Assembly: GCA_013791905.1 (NCBI GenBank)
Contig: VMSX01000011.1
Coordinates: forward strand, 248,001 to 312,000
From: Rhodocyclaceae bacterium
GTDB lineage: Bacteria; Pseudomonadota; Gammaproteobacteria; Burkholderiales; Rhodocyclaceae
Direction of reading: 5' to 3'
DNA: 64,000 bases
The notes below the pieces were generated by a model. That model was not told the origin of the DNA. It did not search any database and saw only the letters and a list, made by a program, of their open reading frames with translations. This document shows positions 1 through 8,147 of this stretch, piece by piece. Numbering within the stretch: the stretch's first letter is position 1; each line of letters opens with the position of its first letter. The translations under genes were made by a program, and so were the position numbers.

Positions 1-312
1 CTTTCACCGGGCGCACGCATCGCCAATCTCAAGCGGGGCAAAGTCGTTATCCACGCCGACAGCGGCGCGGTCGCGGTCAAGCTCAGGCAACTGGGGCCAC
101 GGCTCGCCGAAGGTTTTATTCAACAGGGGCAGGAGGTTACTGGAATCGAGGTGAGGGTGCAACCCCGACGAAGACTTTCAACCAGTTCACGCCCGAAGCT
201 GCCAAAAATCCTGGGGGAGAGGCCGAAGCAGGCACTTACATCACTGGCTAGTGGGCTCGAAGAGGGCTCCCCAATTCGGCTTGCCGTGGAGAAGCTGCTG
301 AAAAATACTTGA
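1..312 (+). CDS. DUF721/DciA-like protein, C-terminal part (5' truncated)
   Basis: Frame 1 is open from the window edge to TGA at 310-312, giving the last 103 residues of a protein. The start contains GKVVIHADSGAVAVKLRQL, a strand-helix pattern typical of DUF721/DciA proteins, followed by a basic tail (VQPRRRLSTSSRPKLPK). DciA-type proteins help load the replicative helicase; that role is family knowledge, not visible here. A DUF721 gene next to lpxC is a common betaproteobacterial arrangement. It converges on the small membrane gene and lpxC, which are on the other strand. A long-form family A repeat begins four bases after the stop. The N-terminus lies outside the window. Confidence 0.7.
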   Translation, partial: LSPGARIANLKRGKVVIHADSGAVAVKLRQLGPRLAEGFIQQGQEVTGIEVRVQPRRRLSTSSRPKLPKILGERPKQALTSLASGLEEGSPIRLAVEKLLKNT

Positions 313-316
313 GTCG

Positions 317-366
317 AAAAGTCGGCGTGACCGGAGGAAATCCCCTTTTCGGGACTGGTGGGACGA
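317..366 (+). repeat. Family A repeat, long form, just after the DUF721 stop
   Basis: The copy starts AAAAGTCGGCG, continues TGACCGGAGG AAATCCCC TTTTCGGGA and ends CTGGTGGGACG. The two ends match the short 24-bp core found elsewhere (AAAAGTCGGCG joined directly to CTGGCGGGACGGC). The middle of about 27 bp matches the copy inside queG. It starts four bases after the DUF721 stop and is read in the same direction as that gene. It is intergenic; the short ORF running through it (309-506) is not considered a gene. Confidence 0.8.
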
Positions 367-390
367 AATGCCCCGCAGCGGGTACGGCGA

Positions 391-576
391 TCAAACCATC
401 ACGATCAGCCGTTCAAATGCCAGCAGGGCAAACAAGGCCAGTGCGAGGATCAGGGCATATTTGGCGACACGCCCGGCCAGTCCGAGATAACGCCGGTCCC
501 CGGTAAATAGATAGGCGAGGATGCCGGCGCCGATCGCGATCACCGCCAGGATGCCGATGATGCGTAAAAACAGCAT
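391..576 (-). CDS. Small two-helix membrane protein, unknown function
   Basis: This 61-residue protein starts MLFLRIIGILAVIAIG at the ATG at 576. It has one hydrophobic stretch at about residues 2-22, a short polar loop (TGDRRYLGLAGR), and a second stretch at about 35-55 ending in a conserved-looking LLAFERLI. A longer reading upstream would run through the GC-rich family B repeat and is not credible. It lies downstream of lpxC on the same strand, separated by the repeat, so the two may be co-transcribed. I recognise no named family. Two inner-membrane helices are visible, and nothing indicates a catalytic role. Confidence 0.6.
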   Translation of the reverse strand: MLFLRIIGILAVIAIGAGILAYLFTGDRRYLGLAGRVAKYALILALALFALLAFERLIVMV

Positions 577-583
577 CACGCCG

Positions 584-682
584 CCGCCGGGCCGCCCCAA
601 GGCGGCGTGCAACCCCCGTGGGGGGCAGCGAGCCGGGTTTGTGACCGAAGGAAATCCCCGTGGGACGAGCGTGGGGGGGCCA
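584..682. repeat. Family B repeat with a fused piece of family A
   Basis: It begins GCCGCCGGGCCGCCCCAAG, has a central palindrome ACCCCCGTGGGGGG, and ends in a G run near 670-678. At about 640-665 it contains GTGACCGAAGGAAATCCCC then GTGGGACG. That is the interior and right end of the long family A form, lacking the intervening CTTTTCGGGACTG. The element fills the gap between the lpxC stop (683) and the small membrane gene. It is a mosaic of the two repeat families. Confidence 0.7.
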
Positions 683-1603
683 TCAAATAAACTGGAGATC
701 GGGATAAAGCCGCGCCACACGCGCCGGGGTCGTTTCGGGCAAATCGAAGCTCACCCATTCCCAGGCATCGGCGTCGGCCAGCAACGCGCGCAACAGGCGA
801 TTGTTCAGCGCATGGCCGGACTTGTGGGCGCTGAAAAGCGCCAGCATGGGCGCACCGACAAGATACAGATCACCGATGGCATCCAGCACCTTGTGGCGAA
901 CGAACTCCGCAGGCAGTCGCAGTCCCTCGGTGTTCAGTACACGGTACTCATCCATCACGATGGCGTTATCGAGACTGCCACCGAGGGCCAGCCCCTGCGC
1001 ACGCATGGCTTCGACGTCGTGCGTAAAACCAAAGGTGCGGGCGCGGGAGATATCCCGGATATACGACTGATCGGCGAAATCGACCGTCACCTCCATACCG
1101 GAGCGATCCACCGCGGGGTGGTTGAAGTGTATGGAAAATTCGAGGCGGAAACCATCGTAGGGTGAAAGTCGCGCCCACTTGTCACCGTCTTGCACTTCCA
1201 CGGTTTTCTTGATGCGCAGGAAACGCTTGGCGGCATTCTGTTCGACGATGCCCGCCGATTGCAGCAGGAACACGAAGGGCGCCGCCGAACCATCCATGAT
1301 CGGGATTTCCTCGGCATCCACATCGACGTACAGGTTGTCGATGCCCAGACCAGCCAGTGCCGACATCAGATGCTCGACCGTCCCGAGCTTGGCGCCATCC
1401 TTTTCCAGGCATGATGCCATGCGCGTGTCGCCAACCGCATACGGGTCAGCCTTGATGACGACCGGTGGCGTCAAGTCGACACGGGTAAACACAATGCCCG
1501 TACCCACCGCGGCAGGGCGCAGCACAAGCGTCACCTTTTCGCCGGAATGCAATCCGACGCCGGTGGCGCGAATCAGTGTCTTGAGCGTACGTTGCTTGAG
1601 CAT
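683..1603 (-). CDS. lpxC: UDP-3-O-acyl-N-acetylglucosamine deacetylase
   Basis: This zinc enzyme carries out the first committed step of lipid A synthesis in the cytoplasm. The 306-residue protein has the usual length. It opens [21 protein letters not shown], with the LpxC motif TVEHLMSAL giving zinc ligand H78. Later, [11 protein letters not shown] supplies H237 and D241, and FSAHKSGH places the catalytic histidine at about 264. The ATG at 1603 matches the family N-terminus. The 5' region (1604-1757) is AT-rich and would hold the promoter, but no single clear -35/-10 pair stands out. In many betaproteobacteria lpxC follows ftsZ; here the upstream neighbour is the unrelated DUF2892 gene. Confidence 0.97.
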   Translation of the reverse strand: MLKQRTLKTLIRATGVGLHSGEKVTLVLRPAAVGTGIVFTRVDLTPPVVIKADPYAVGDTRMASCLEKDGAKLGTVEHLMSALAGLGIDNLYVDVDAEEIPIMDGSAAPFVFLLQSAGIVEQNAAKRFLRIKKTVEVQDGDKWARLSPYDGFRLEFSIHFNHPAVDRSGMEVTVDFADQSYIRDISRARTFGFTHDVEAMRAQGLALGGSLDNAIVMDEYRVLNTEGLRLPAEFVRHKVLDAIGDLYLVGAPMLALFSAHKSGHALNNRLLRALLADADAWEWVSFDLPETTPARVARLYPDLQFI

Positions 1604-1757
1604 GGGAACCAGATCAACTAGGCAGGATGGCGCATTTTAGCCCGAAGAGCGCGGCTAATCATGTGATTTAAAAGTAAAACGATGTTTCAAAGCAGATTAA
1701 AAACCACATTGCGCATGTCAAGCCGCAATGTGCGAATTCCTTTATACATACAAAAGC

Positions 1758-1785
1758 AAAACGGCGTGCCGTGACACGCCGTTTT
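1758..1785 (-). terminator. Intrinsic terminator downstream of the DUF2892 gene
   Basis: An 11-bp inverted repeat, AAAACGGCGTG and CACGCCGTTTT, flanks a CCGTGA loop. On the minus strand it ends in GTTTTGCTTTTG. It would end transcripts of the Crp/Fnr-DUF2892 unit before lpxC. Confidence 0.75.
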
Positions 1786-1830
1786 GTCCAGTCAATGGAT
1801 TTGTCCAGAGGCTATTGTTCCAAAACCTCA

Positions 1831-2022
1831 TCACTCCTTCTTCATCGGGCAGGTATTCATGCCGAGGATCGGGTAGATCGGGCAAAAACCAATGGCGCCA
1901 GTCGCCAGAGGAACAACGCCAATCCAGGCCCAGACCGGGCCGCCCATCAGGGCCCAGCCAATCAGGCCCAGACCAGCGAGGATACGCAGCGTGCGGTCAA
2001 TGCCGCCAACGTTCAGTTTCAT
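1831..2022 (-). CDS. DUF2892 (YgaP-like) inner membrane protein
   Basis: The 63-residue protein begins MKLNVGGIDRTLRILAG, the typical DUF2892 opening, and has two hydrophobic segments (about 14-32 and 33-52) followed by GFCPIYPILGMNTCP. The two cysteines in CPIYPILGMNTC are a family hallmark. I chose the ATG at 2022 because AGGAGAGCTCAC lies directly before it; an earlier in-frame start at 2052 has no such site. DUF2892 proteins are often fused to or next to rhodanese domains and redox regulators, but their biochemical role is unsettled. The Crp/Fnr gene upstream, with a 9-bp inverted repeat between the two, suggests regulation by that protein. Confidence 0.85.
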   Translation of the reverse strand: MKLNVGGIDRTLRILAGLGLIGWALMGGPVWAWIGVVPLATGAIGFCPIYPILGMNTCPMKKE

Positions 2023-2043
2023 GTGAGCTCTCCTTGTGGTTGT

Positions 2044-2101
2044 ATGTGACAACTGGATTTGACCATTGAATAACCGATTGATTCAGTAACCTTTGTCACA
2101 T
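2044..2101 (-). promoter_or_regulatory. Inverted half-sites upstream of the DUF2892 gene
   Basis: ATGTGACAA (2044-2052) and TTGTCACAT (2093-2101) form a perfect 9-bp inverted repeat around 40 bp of AT-rich DNA. Each arm contains TGTGA, the half-site word of Crp-like regulators. The region is the 5' leader of the DUF2892 gene and directly follows the gene of a Crp/Fnr protein. An operator function is inference. Confidence 0.4.
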
Positions 2102-2112
2102 TAGCCCATTTA

Positions 2113-2137
2113 CGCCGTCCCGCCAGCGCCGACTTTT
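2113..2137 (-). repeat. Family A repeat, short form, at the Crp/Fnr gene stop
   Basis: Read on the minus strand the sequence is AAAAGTCGGCG then CTGGCGGGACGGCG, the full core without mismatch. The first A residues belong to the TAA stop of the Crp/Fnr gene (2136-2138), so the repeat begins at the stop, in the sense direction. Confidence 0.85.
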
Positions 2138-2786
2138 ATTCAGCAACTTTCCGCAAACCCGCCGGATCGAGAATCTCGATCTGTTCGCGTCCCAGCCGCA
2201 CCAAACCCTGCTCGGCAAAACCTTTCAGCAGCCGACTGACCATCTCGCGCACGCTGCCCAGTTCATCGGCGAGTTGTTGATGGGTCGTATGCAACTGGCG
2301 TCCCTTGCCTAGCAGCAAGTTGGCCAGCCGTTGATCGAGCTTGCGAAAGGCAACCTCTTCAACCAGTTGCATCAGCTCGACGATGCGTTCGGAAAACAGA
2401 TTGAAGACAAAATCACGAAACGCAGCCTGCGCCAGCAATTCGTCAAATAGCGGACGCGGCAACAGCATCAGCGTGGTATCGCACTCGGCAGCGCCGCGCG
2501 CGTTGTAGTCAGTATGGCCGAGCAGACAACTGGTCGTGATGATGCAACATTCGCCCGGCAGTACCCGATACAACGGCAATTCACGCCCATTCACCGCCAG
2601 CTTGGCGACACGAATCGCACCGGTCAGCACCAAGGGGAACCCCTGGCAGGGTTGCTTTTCGTCAAACAGCACCGTGCCGGCGGGCGCCACCATCTGCTTG
2701 GCCTCATCGGCAAGATGTGCCTGCAACGGCTTGGGCAGATCCGCCAACACTGGATAGAGGCTGGTCAGCGTCACGTCAAGCGCCAA
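2136..2786 (-). CDS. Crp/Fnr-family transcriptional regulator
   Basis: The 216-residue protein has an N-terminal cyclic-nucleotide-binding-type beta barrel (about 15-130, with GTVLFDEKQPCQGFPLVLTG) and a C-terminal winged helix (about 150-205) with QQLADELGSVREMVSRLLKGF, the recognition helix pattern of the family. The cysteines (C47, and CC/C near 78-86) are not spaced like the N-terminal Fnr iron-sulfur ligands, so the signal sensed is unclear. The best start is a TTG at 2786 that overlaps the end of xth by 11 bases, implying translational coupling. The DUF2892 gene downstream is the likely target. Confidence 0.88.
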   Translation of the reverse strand: MALDVTLTSLYPVLADLPKPLQAHLADEAKQMVAPAGTVLFDEKQPCQGFPLVLTGAIRVAKLAVNGRELPLYRVLPGECCIITTSCLLGHTDYNARGAAECDTTLMLLPRPLFDELLAQAAFRDFVFNLFSERIVELMQLVEEVAFRKLDQRLANLLLGKGRQLHTTHQQLADELGSVREMVSRLLKGFAEQGLVRLGREQIEILDPAGLRKVAE

Positions 2787-3543
2787 GCTCTGCGATCACT
2801 GGAGCATGATCGGAAGGACGTTCCAGCCGCCGCGGCGCCTTGTCGATGCTGCAGGCATGGCAGCGTTTGGCCAGCGCCGGCGACAGGAGGATATGGTCAA
2901 TGCGCAAGCCATGGTTGCGGCGAAAACCCATCATGCGGTAATCCCACCACGAATAGATTTTTTCGGGCTGCTCGAACAGGCGGAAGGCATCGGCAAAACC
3001 CAGGTCGATCAAGGCTCGATAGGCCGCGCGCTCCGGTTCGCTGCACAGAATCTGTCCTCGCCAGGCGACCGGGTCATACACGTCGCGGTCATCCGGAGCG
3101 ATGTTGAAATCACCCAGCAGCGCGAGCTGCGGGTGACGCTGCAATTCCTCGCGCAGCCAACCGGCAAGGGCGGCCAGCCATTGCAATTTGTACTCATACT
3201 TGTCCGCACCGACGGCCTGGCCGTTGGGCATGTAGGCGCAGACCAGCCGCACATCGCCAAGCGAAGCGGCGATCAAACGCTTCTGCGGGTCGGCAAAGTC
3301 AGGCAGATCGCGGGCCTCGTCAAGCAAGCCGGCGCGCGCGAGGATCGCCACGCCGTTGTAGGTTTTTTGACCGTTATGGATGGCATGGTAGCCCGCCGCT
3401 TCGAGCGCGGCAAACGGAAAGCCACTGTCCTCGGTCTTGGTCTCCTGCAGGCACAGGGCGTCGACTTGCGTGGCAGTCAGCCAGTCGAGAACCTGGGGCA
3501 GCCTGACCTTCAGGGAGTTAACATTCCAGGTGGCGATTTTCAT
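2776..3543 (-). CDS. xth: Exodeoxyribonuclease III
   Basis: This Mg2+-dependent AP endonuclease and 3'-5' exonuclease acts in base excision repair. The 255-residue protein has the full set of family motifs in order: MKIATWNVNSLKVRL at the start, LQETKTED (catalytic Glu at about 34), LLGDFNIAPDDRDVYDP, and the C-terminal SDHAPVIAEL with the catalytic Asp-His pair. The ATG at 3543 fits the family. It overlaps the start of the Crp/Fnr gene, so the two are likely co-transcribed. Of the two common bacterial types it is closer to the short XthA-like one. Confidence 0.95.
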   Translation of the reverse strand: MKIATWNVNSLKVRLPQVLDWLTATQVDALCLQETKTEDSGFPFAALEAAGYHAIHNGQKTYNGVAILARAGLLDEARDLPDFADPQKRLIAASLGDVRLVCAYMPNGQAVGADKYEYKLQWLAALAGWLREELQRHPQLALLGDFNIAPDDRDVYDPVAWRGQILCSEPERAAYRALIDLGFADAFRLFEQPEKIYSWWDYRMMGFRRNHGLRIDHILLSPALAKRCHACSIDKAPRRLERPSDHAPVIAELGA

Positions 3544-3628
3544 TGATTGATGGCCAGATGATGACTATGTGTTTTTCAGCGACTGAAACAGAGGATAGCA
3601 AGCGCGCAATCAAGTGCTGTGAGCACTT

Positions 3629-5026
3629 TCAATTTCCTGCCCGCCCCCCCAGTGCCTTATACAGTTGCGCGGCAGTGACGAACAGCACCCGCCGCAGTTG
3701 CACTGTGCCTTGGCTTGCAGCGAAAGCGTCGCGCTGGGCATCGAGCACTTCCAGATAGCTTGAAACTCCCGCCCGATAACGCGCATCCACCAGACGCAGA
3801 CGTTCATTCTGGGCCTTCTCGGCCGCTTCCTGCGCCGTCAGCTGTTCGGCTAGCTTGTCGCGGGCAACCAGCAGGTCCGCCACTTCGCGGAAGGCCTGCT
3901 GAATCGTCTTCTCATACTCGGCTACCGCAATAACCTTGCGTGCTGCGGCCAGATCTACGCCGCCTTGGGTGCGGCCGCCATCGAACAGCGGATGAACGAG
4001 GCTGGGCGCAAAGCTCCAGGCGCCGGTGCCGGCATCGAACAGCCCGGAAAGGGTGCGGCTCGCCGTGCCGAACGCCAGACTCAGGTTGATGCGCGGCAAG
4101 AATGCGGCCCGGGCAGCACCGATGTTGGCATTGGCGGCAATGAGCTTCTGTTCTGCGGCACGGACATCGGGGCGATACAGCAGGGCTTCAGCAGGTACAT
4201 CCACGGCTATATCAAGCGGCAAGTCCTGCTCGCTCAAGCGTCGTCCGGGCGGCAGATCGGCAGGCACTTTGCCCACCAGCAGGTTCAGGGCGTTCTCCGC
4301 TTGTGTGCGGCCCCTCTCCAGTTCGGAAAGTTGTGCGCGTGCCGCGGCATAGGCGCCATCGGCGGCAAGGAAATCCAGATCGCCCGCCAGGCCGACTTCG
4401 CGCCGTTTCTGCACCAGGAAACGCAAATCCTGGCGATTTTCCGCTGTAGCGCGGACCAGGCTCAGGCGTTCTTCCATTTCCTGCAAGGCTAGGTAGGCGC
4501 TTGCGACATCAGCGATCAGGGTAAGCCGGAATGACTCGCGCGCTTCTGCGCTGGCAAGGTAGCTCGCCTGCGCCGCTGCGGAGAGACTTTTCACCCGTCC
4601 CCAGAAGTCGAGCTCGAACGCGGCCACGCCAAGGTTAACGTCATAGCGCCGGCTGATTTGCTCATTGCCGGTGGCGGAGAGTTCACCGGGAAGGCGCGCA
4701 GCCGCTTGGGCAACCCCGAGATTCACCGTGGGTAGCCGGTCGGCGCGGGAGATGCCGTACAGGGCGCGCGCTTCTTCCACGCGGGCAACGGCGATCCGCA
4801 GGTCGCGGTTATGTTCAAGGGCAGCATTGATCAGGGCTTGCAGGCGCGGGTCCGGAAGCACATGTTGCCAGGTTATCCCTGCCACCGCCTGCGCTCCGGC
4901 AGTTTGTGCAGGGACTGGCCAGTGTGCCGTCACCGGCGGCACCGGACGCTCATACGCGGGAATGAACGAGCAACCGGCAAGCAGGATGAGGGCACCTGGC
5001 AAGACGCGTTGGGCGAGCTTACGCAT
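3629..5026 (-). CDS. RND efflux outer membrane lipoprotein (NodT/OprM family)
   Basis: The 465-residue protein is the outer membrane channel of a tripartite efflux pump. After MRKLAQRV a lipoprotein signal ends in LILLAGC, so the mature protein starts with an acylated cysteine near residue 18. Two OEP repeats follow, with long helical stretches such as RIAVARVEEARALYGISRADRLPTV broken by family turns (LPTVNLG, LPRINLSLAFG) and RYRAGVSSYLEVLDAQRD near the C-terminus. I chose the ATG at 5026, which has AGGAG six bases upstream. It overlaps the end of the RND gene, so all pump parts are coupled. The substrate cannot be read from sequence. Confidence 0.93.
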   Translation of the reverse strand: MRKLAQRVLPGALILLAGCSFIPAYERPVPPVTAHWPVPAQTAGAQAVAGITWQHVLPDPRLQALINAALEHNRDLRIAVARVEEARALYGISRADRLPTVNLGVAQAAARLPGELSATGNEQISRRYDVNLGVAAFELDFWGRVKSLSAAAQASYLASAEARESFRLTLIADVASAYLALQEMEERLSLVRATAENRQDLRFLVQKRREVGLAGDLDFLAADGAYAAARAQLSELERGRTQAENALNLLVGKVPADLPPGRRLSEQDLPLDIAVDVPAEALLYRPDVRAAEQKLIAANANIGAARAAFLPRINLSLAFGTASRTLSGLFDAGTGAWSFAPSLVHPLFDGGRTQGGVDLAAARKVIAVAEYEKTIQQAFREVADLLVARDKLAEQLTAQEAAEKAQNERLRLVDARYRAGVSSYLEVLDAQRDAFAASQGTVQLRRVLFVTAAQLYKALGGRAGN

Positions 5027-8000
5027 GGTCGTTCTCCTGATGGGTCCGCGCATGGCCGGGGAAGAAACGCCGCACCACTACATAGAACACTGGCACAAGA
5101 AACACGGCGAGCACGGTGGCGCCGATCATGCCGCCAATGACGCCCGTACCGATGGCATGGCGGCTTTCGGCACCCGCCCCGGTGGAGATGGCCAGTGGGA
5201 GGACACCGGCAATGAAAGCGATGGAGGTCATCAGGATGGGACGGAAGCGCAGGCGACAGGCCTCCAGCGTCGCCTCGAATAGCTCCATGCCTTCATCCTG
5301 GAGTTTTCTCGCGAACTCGATGATCAGAATCGAATTTTTGGCAGACAGCCCGATGATGGCGATCAGTCCCACCTTGAAGTAGACATCGTTGGGCAAACCA
5401 CGCAATTCGACCGCCAGCGCAGCGCCGAACAAGCCCAGCGGCACGACCAGCATGACGGCAAACGGGATGGCCCAGCTCTCGAACATTGCCGCCAGCACCA
5501 GGAAGACCACGATCAGCGAGACCGCATAGAGGAATGGTGCCTGGGTACCGGATTGGCGCTCCTCCAGGGAGGTGGCAGACCACTCGAAACCGAAGCCCGG
5601 TGGCAGTTTCTGCGCAATTTCTTCCATCGCCGCCAACGCTTCGCCGGTGCTGCGCCCCGGGGCCGGCGTACCGGCAATCTTCATCGACGGCAAACCATTG
5701 TAGCGGTCAAGCTTGGGCGAACCGGCCACCCAGTGCGCCGTTGCGAGTTCCGACAGGGCCACCATGCCACCCTTGCCATTGCGTACCGGCAGCTTGAGGA
5801 TATCCTCGATACTCCTGCGGGTGTCGGCCTCGGCCTGCATCTGCACGCGCAGGATGCGGCCCTGGCGGACGAAGTCGTTGATATAGGCCACGCCCAGCGC
5901 CGCTTGCAGCGTGTCGTTAAGGTCGGCGATGGCCACGCCCAGCGTTTCGGCCTTGACATGGTCGATGTCGAGAAAGATCTGTGGCGCTGCCTCCTGGCCT
6001 TCCGGCCGCACGCCGACTAGGCGTTGGTCTTGCGACGCCATACCCAGCACCATGTTGCGCGCTTCCAGGAGTTTCTCACGCCCCTGACCGCCTCGATCCT
6101 GCAGGCGGAAATCGAAGCCGCCGGCGGCAGCCAATTCCGGTATCGGCGGCGGATTGATGGCGAAGACCATCGCCTGCTTGATGCCGAAGAAGGTCATGTT
6201 GGCCTTACGGACCAGCGCTCGGGCTCCGCTTTGCTCACCCGGTCGCACGTCCCAGTTCTTCAGTCGCACGAAGGCGATGGCGGCGTTCTGGCCGCGCCCG
6301 AAGAAGGAGAAGCCGGCAACACCGATGACGTGCTCCACCTCCGGCTGCTTGAGGTAGTACGCCTCGATCTGGGCGAGCACTTCAAGCGTCCGCGCCTGGG
6401 TAGCGCCTGGCGGCAACTGGACAAGGTTAAGGAAGTATCCCTGATCTTCTTCCGGCAGGAAGCTGCCCGGCAGTTTGGCAAACAACCAGCCGGCGGCAAC
6501 CAGGATTACGGCATAAAGCACCAGGTAACGCCCCGTCTTCTTCATGGCACGCCCCACCCAGTTGGTATAGCCCTTGGTCGTGCGGCCAAACATGCGGTTG
6601 AACCAACCGAACAATCCGGTTGTAGGCAACAACTCCTTGCCTGGTTCGTGCTTGAGCAGGGTGGCACACAATGCCGGGGTGAGCGTCAGCGCCATTAGCG
6701 CCGAGAACAGGATGGTCAGAATCAGGGTAACGGAGAACTGGCGATAGATGGCGCCCGTGGAACCGCCGAAAAATGCCATTGGCACGAACACCGCCGAGAG
6801 CACCAAGGTAATGGCGATAATGGCATTGACGATCTGATCCATGGCCTTGCGCGTCGCATCGCGCGGCGACAGCCCTTCGGTCGTCATCAGCCGCTCGACG
6901 TTCTCCACCACCACAATGGCGTCGTCCACCACGATGCCGATCGCCAGCACCATGGCGAACAACGTCAGCACGTTGATCGAATAGCCGAAGACATAAAGGC
7001 CGAGCATGCCGCCGACCAGCGCCACCGGCACGACAATGGTCGGGATCAGGGTGGCGCGCAGATTCCCCAGAAACAAATACATCACCAGAAACACCAGAAC
7101 CACCGCTTCCAACAGTGTCTTCACGACCTCGTTGATGGAAATTTCGACGAACTTGGAGGTGTCGTAAGGCACGCTCCAGGAAACGCCTTCAGGGAAGTAC
7201 TTTGCCAATTCAGCCATCTTGGCATTAACCGCCTTGACCGTGTCGAGCGCGTTGGCGCCGGGCGACAGGCGGACGGCAATCGCGGCCGTCGGCTGCCCGT
7301 CGAGGCGCGCGGAAATCGAATAATCCTGTGCGCCCAGTTCCACCCGCGCCACGTCCTTCACCCGCAAGGTGGAGCCGTCAGGATTGGTGCGCACGATGAT
7401 GTTGCCGAACTCCTCCGGCGAAGACAACCGGCTTCTCGTCACAATCACCGCGTTGAGATCCTGCCCCTTCGCGGCCGGCAATTGTCCCAGCTCGCCGACG
7501 GCCACCTGGACGTTCTGGGCACGCACGGCGCGCGCCACGTCAGCGGGCGAGAGCTTGTAGCCTTGCAGCTTTTCCGGCTTGAGCCACAAGCGCATCGAAT
7601 ATTCGGTACCGAACAGCAGCGCCTCGCCAACACCGGGCACACGGCGGATCGGTTCCAGCACACTGGCGGCGGCGTAGCTGCCGAGATCGACAAAATTCTT
7701 GCTCTGGTCTGGCGAAAACAGCGACACGATCATGACGTAGTTGCGCGCCGTCTTGTTTACCGTCACACCCAGCCGGCGGACTTCTTCGGGCAACCGCGCC
7801 TCGATGCGCTTGATGCGATTCTGCGCCTCGACCGAAGCATAGTTGAGGTCGGTACCGGACTTGAAGGTGAGCGTCACCGTACCGGTGCCGATCTGCGCGG
7901 CGGAATCCATGTAGAGCAGATTCTCGATGCCGTTCATTTCCTGCTCGATCAGCGCCACCGCAGTTTCTTCCACCACCCGTGCAGCGGCGCCGGGGTAGAT

Positions 8001-8144
8001 GACGGAAATGTCGATTGCGGGCGGTGCCACCGTCGGATATTGCGCAACGGGCAGATTCTTGAAGGCCAGTGCCCCGCCGAGCAATATGACGAGCGCAATC
8101 ACCCAGGCGAATACCGGGCGATCGATGAAAAACTTGGCGAACAT
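5019..8144 (-). CDS. HAE1-family RND multidrug efflux transporter (AcrB-like)
   Basis: This is the proton-driven inner membrane pump of the operon. Its 1041 residues match the AcrB family. It begins MFAKFFIDRPVFAWVIALVI (TM1) and has the large periplasmic loops expected after TM1 and TM7. TM4 holds GIVVDDAIVVVENVERLM with the paired aspartates of the proton relay. The family sequence GVLPLAISTGAGAESRHAIGTG lies near the C-terminus. HAE1 members usually export hydrophobic and amphiphilic drugs; the exact substrate is unknown. The start lies three bases after the adaptor gene stop and the end overlaps the outer membrane factor gene. Confidence 0.96.
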   Translation of the reverse strand: MFAKFFIDRPVFAWVIALVILLGGALAFKNLPVAQYPTVAPPAIDISVIYPGAAARVVEETAVALIEQEMNGIENLLYMDSAAQIGTGTVTLTFKSGTDLNYASVEAQNRIKRIEARLPEEVRRLGVTVNKTARNYVMIVSLFSPDQSKNFVDLGSYAAASVLEPIRRVPGVGEALLFGTEYSMRLWLKPEKLQGYKLSPADVARAVRAQNVQVAVGELGQLPAAKGQDLNAVIVTRSRLSSPEEFGNIIVRTNPDGSTLRVKDVARVELGAQDYSISARLDGQPTAAIAVRLSPGANALDTVKAVNAKMAELAKYFPEGVSWSVPYDTSKFVEISINEVVKTLLEAVVLVFLVMYLFLGNLRATLIPTIVVPVALVGGMLGLYVFGYSINVLTLFAMVLAIGIVVDDAIVVVENVERLMTTEGLSPRDATRKAMDQIVNAIIAITLVLSAVFVPMAFFGGSTGAIYRQFSVTLILTILFSALMALTLTPALCATLLKHEPGKELLPTTGLFGWFNRMFGRTTKGYTNWVGRAMKKTGRYLVLYAVILVAAGWLFAKLPGSFLPEEDQGYFLNLVQLPPGATQARTLEVLAQIEAYYLKQPEVEHVIGVAGFSFFGRGQNAAIAFVRLKNWDVRPGEQSGARALVRKANMTFFGIKQAMVFAINPPPIPELAAAGGFDFRLQDRGGQGREKLLEARNMVLGMASQDQRLVGVRPEGQEAAPQIFLDIDHVKAETLGVAIADLNDTLQAALGVAYINDFVRQGRILRVQMQAEADTRRSIEDILKLPVRNGKGGMVALSELATAHWVAGSPKLDRYNGLPSMKIAGTPAPGRSTGEALAAMEEIAQKLPPGFGFEWSATSLEERQSGTQAPFLYAVSLIVVFLVLAAMFESWAIPFAVMLVVPLGLFGAALAVELRGLPNDVYFKVGLIAIIGLSAKNSILIIEFARKLQDEGMELFEATLEACRLRFRPILMTSIAFIAGVLPLAISTGAGAESRHAIGTGVIGGMIGATVLAVFLVPVFYVVVRRFFPGHARTHQENDHA

Positions 8145-8147
8145 GAA

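Noticed and set aside
309..506. Short ORF running through the long family A repeat after the DUF721 gene
   Set aside because: It covers repeat DNA and the reverse strand of the small membrane gene; no ribosome site or conserved peptide.
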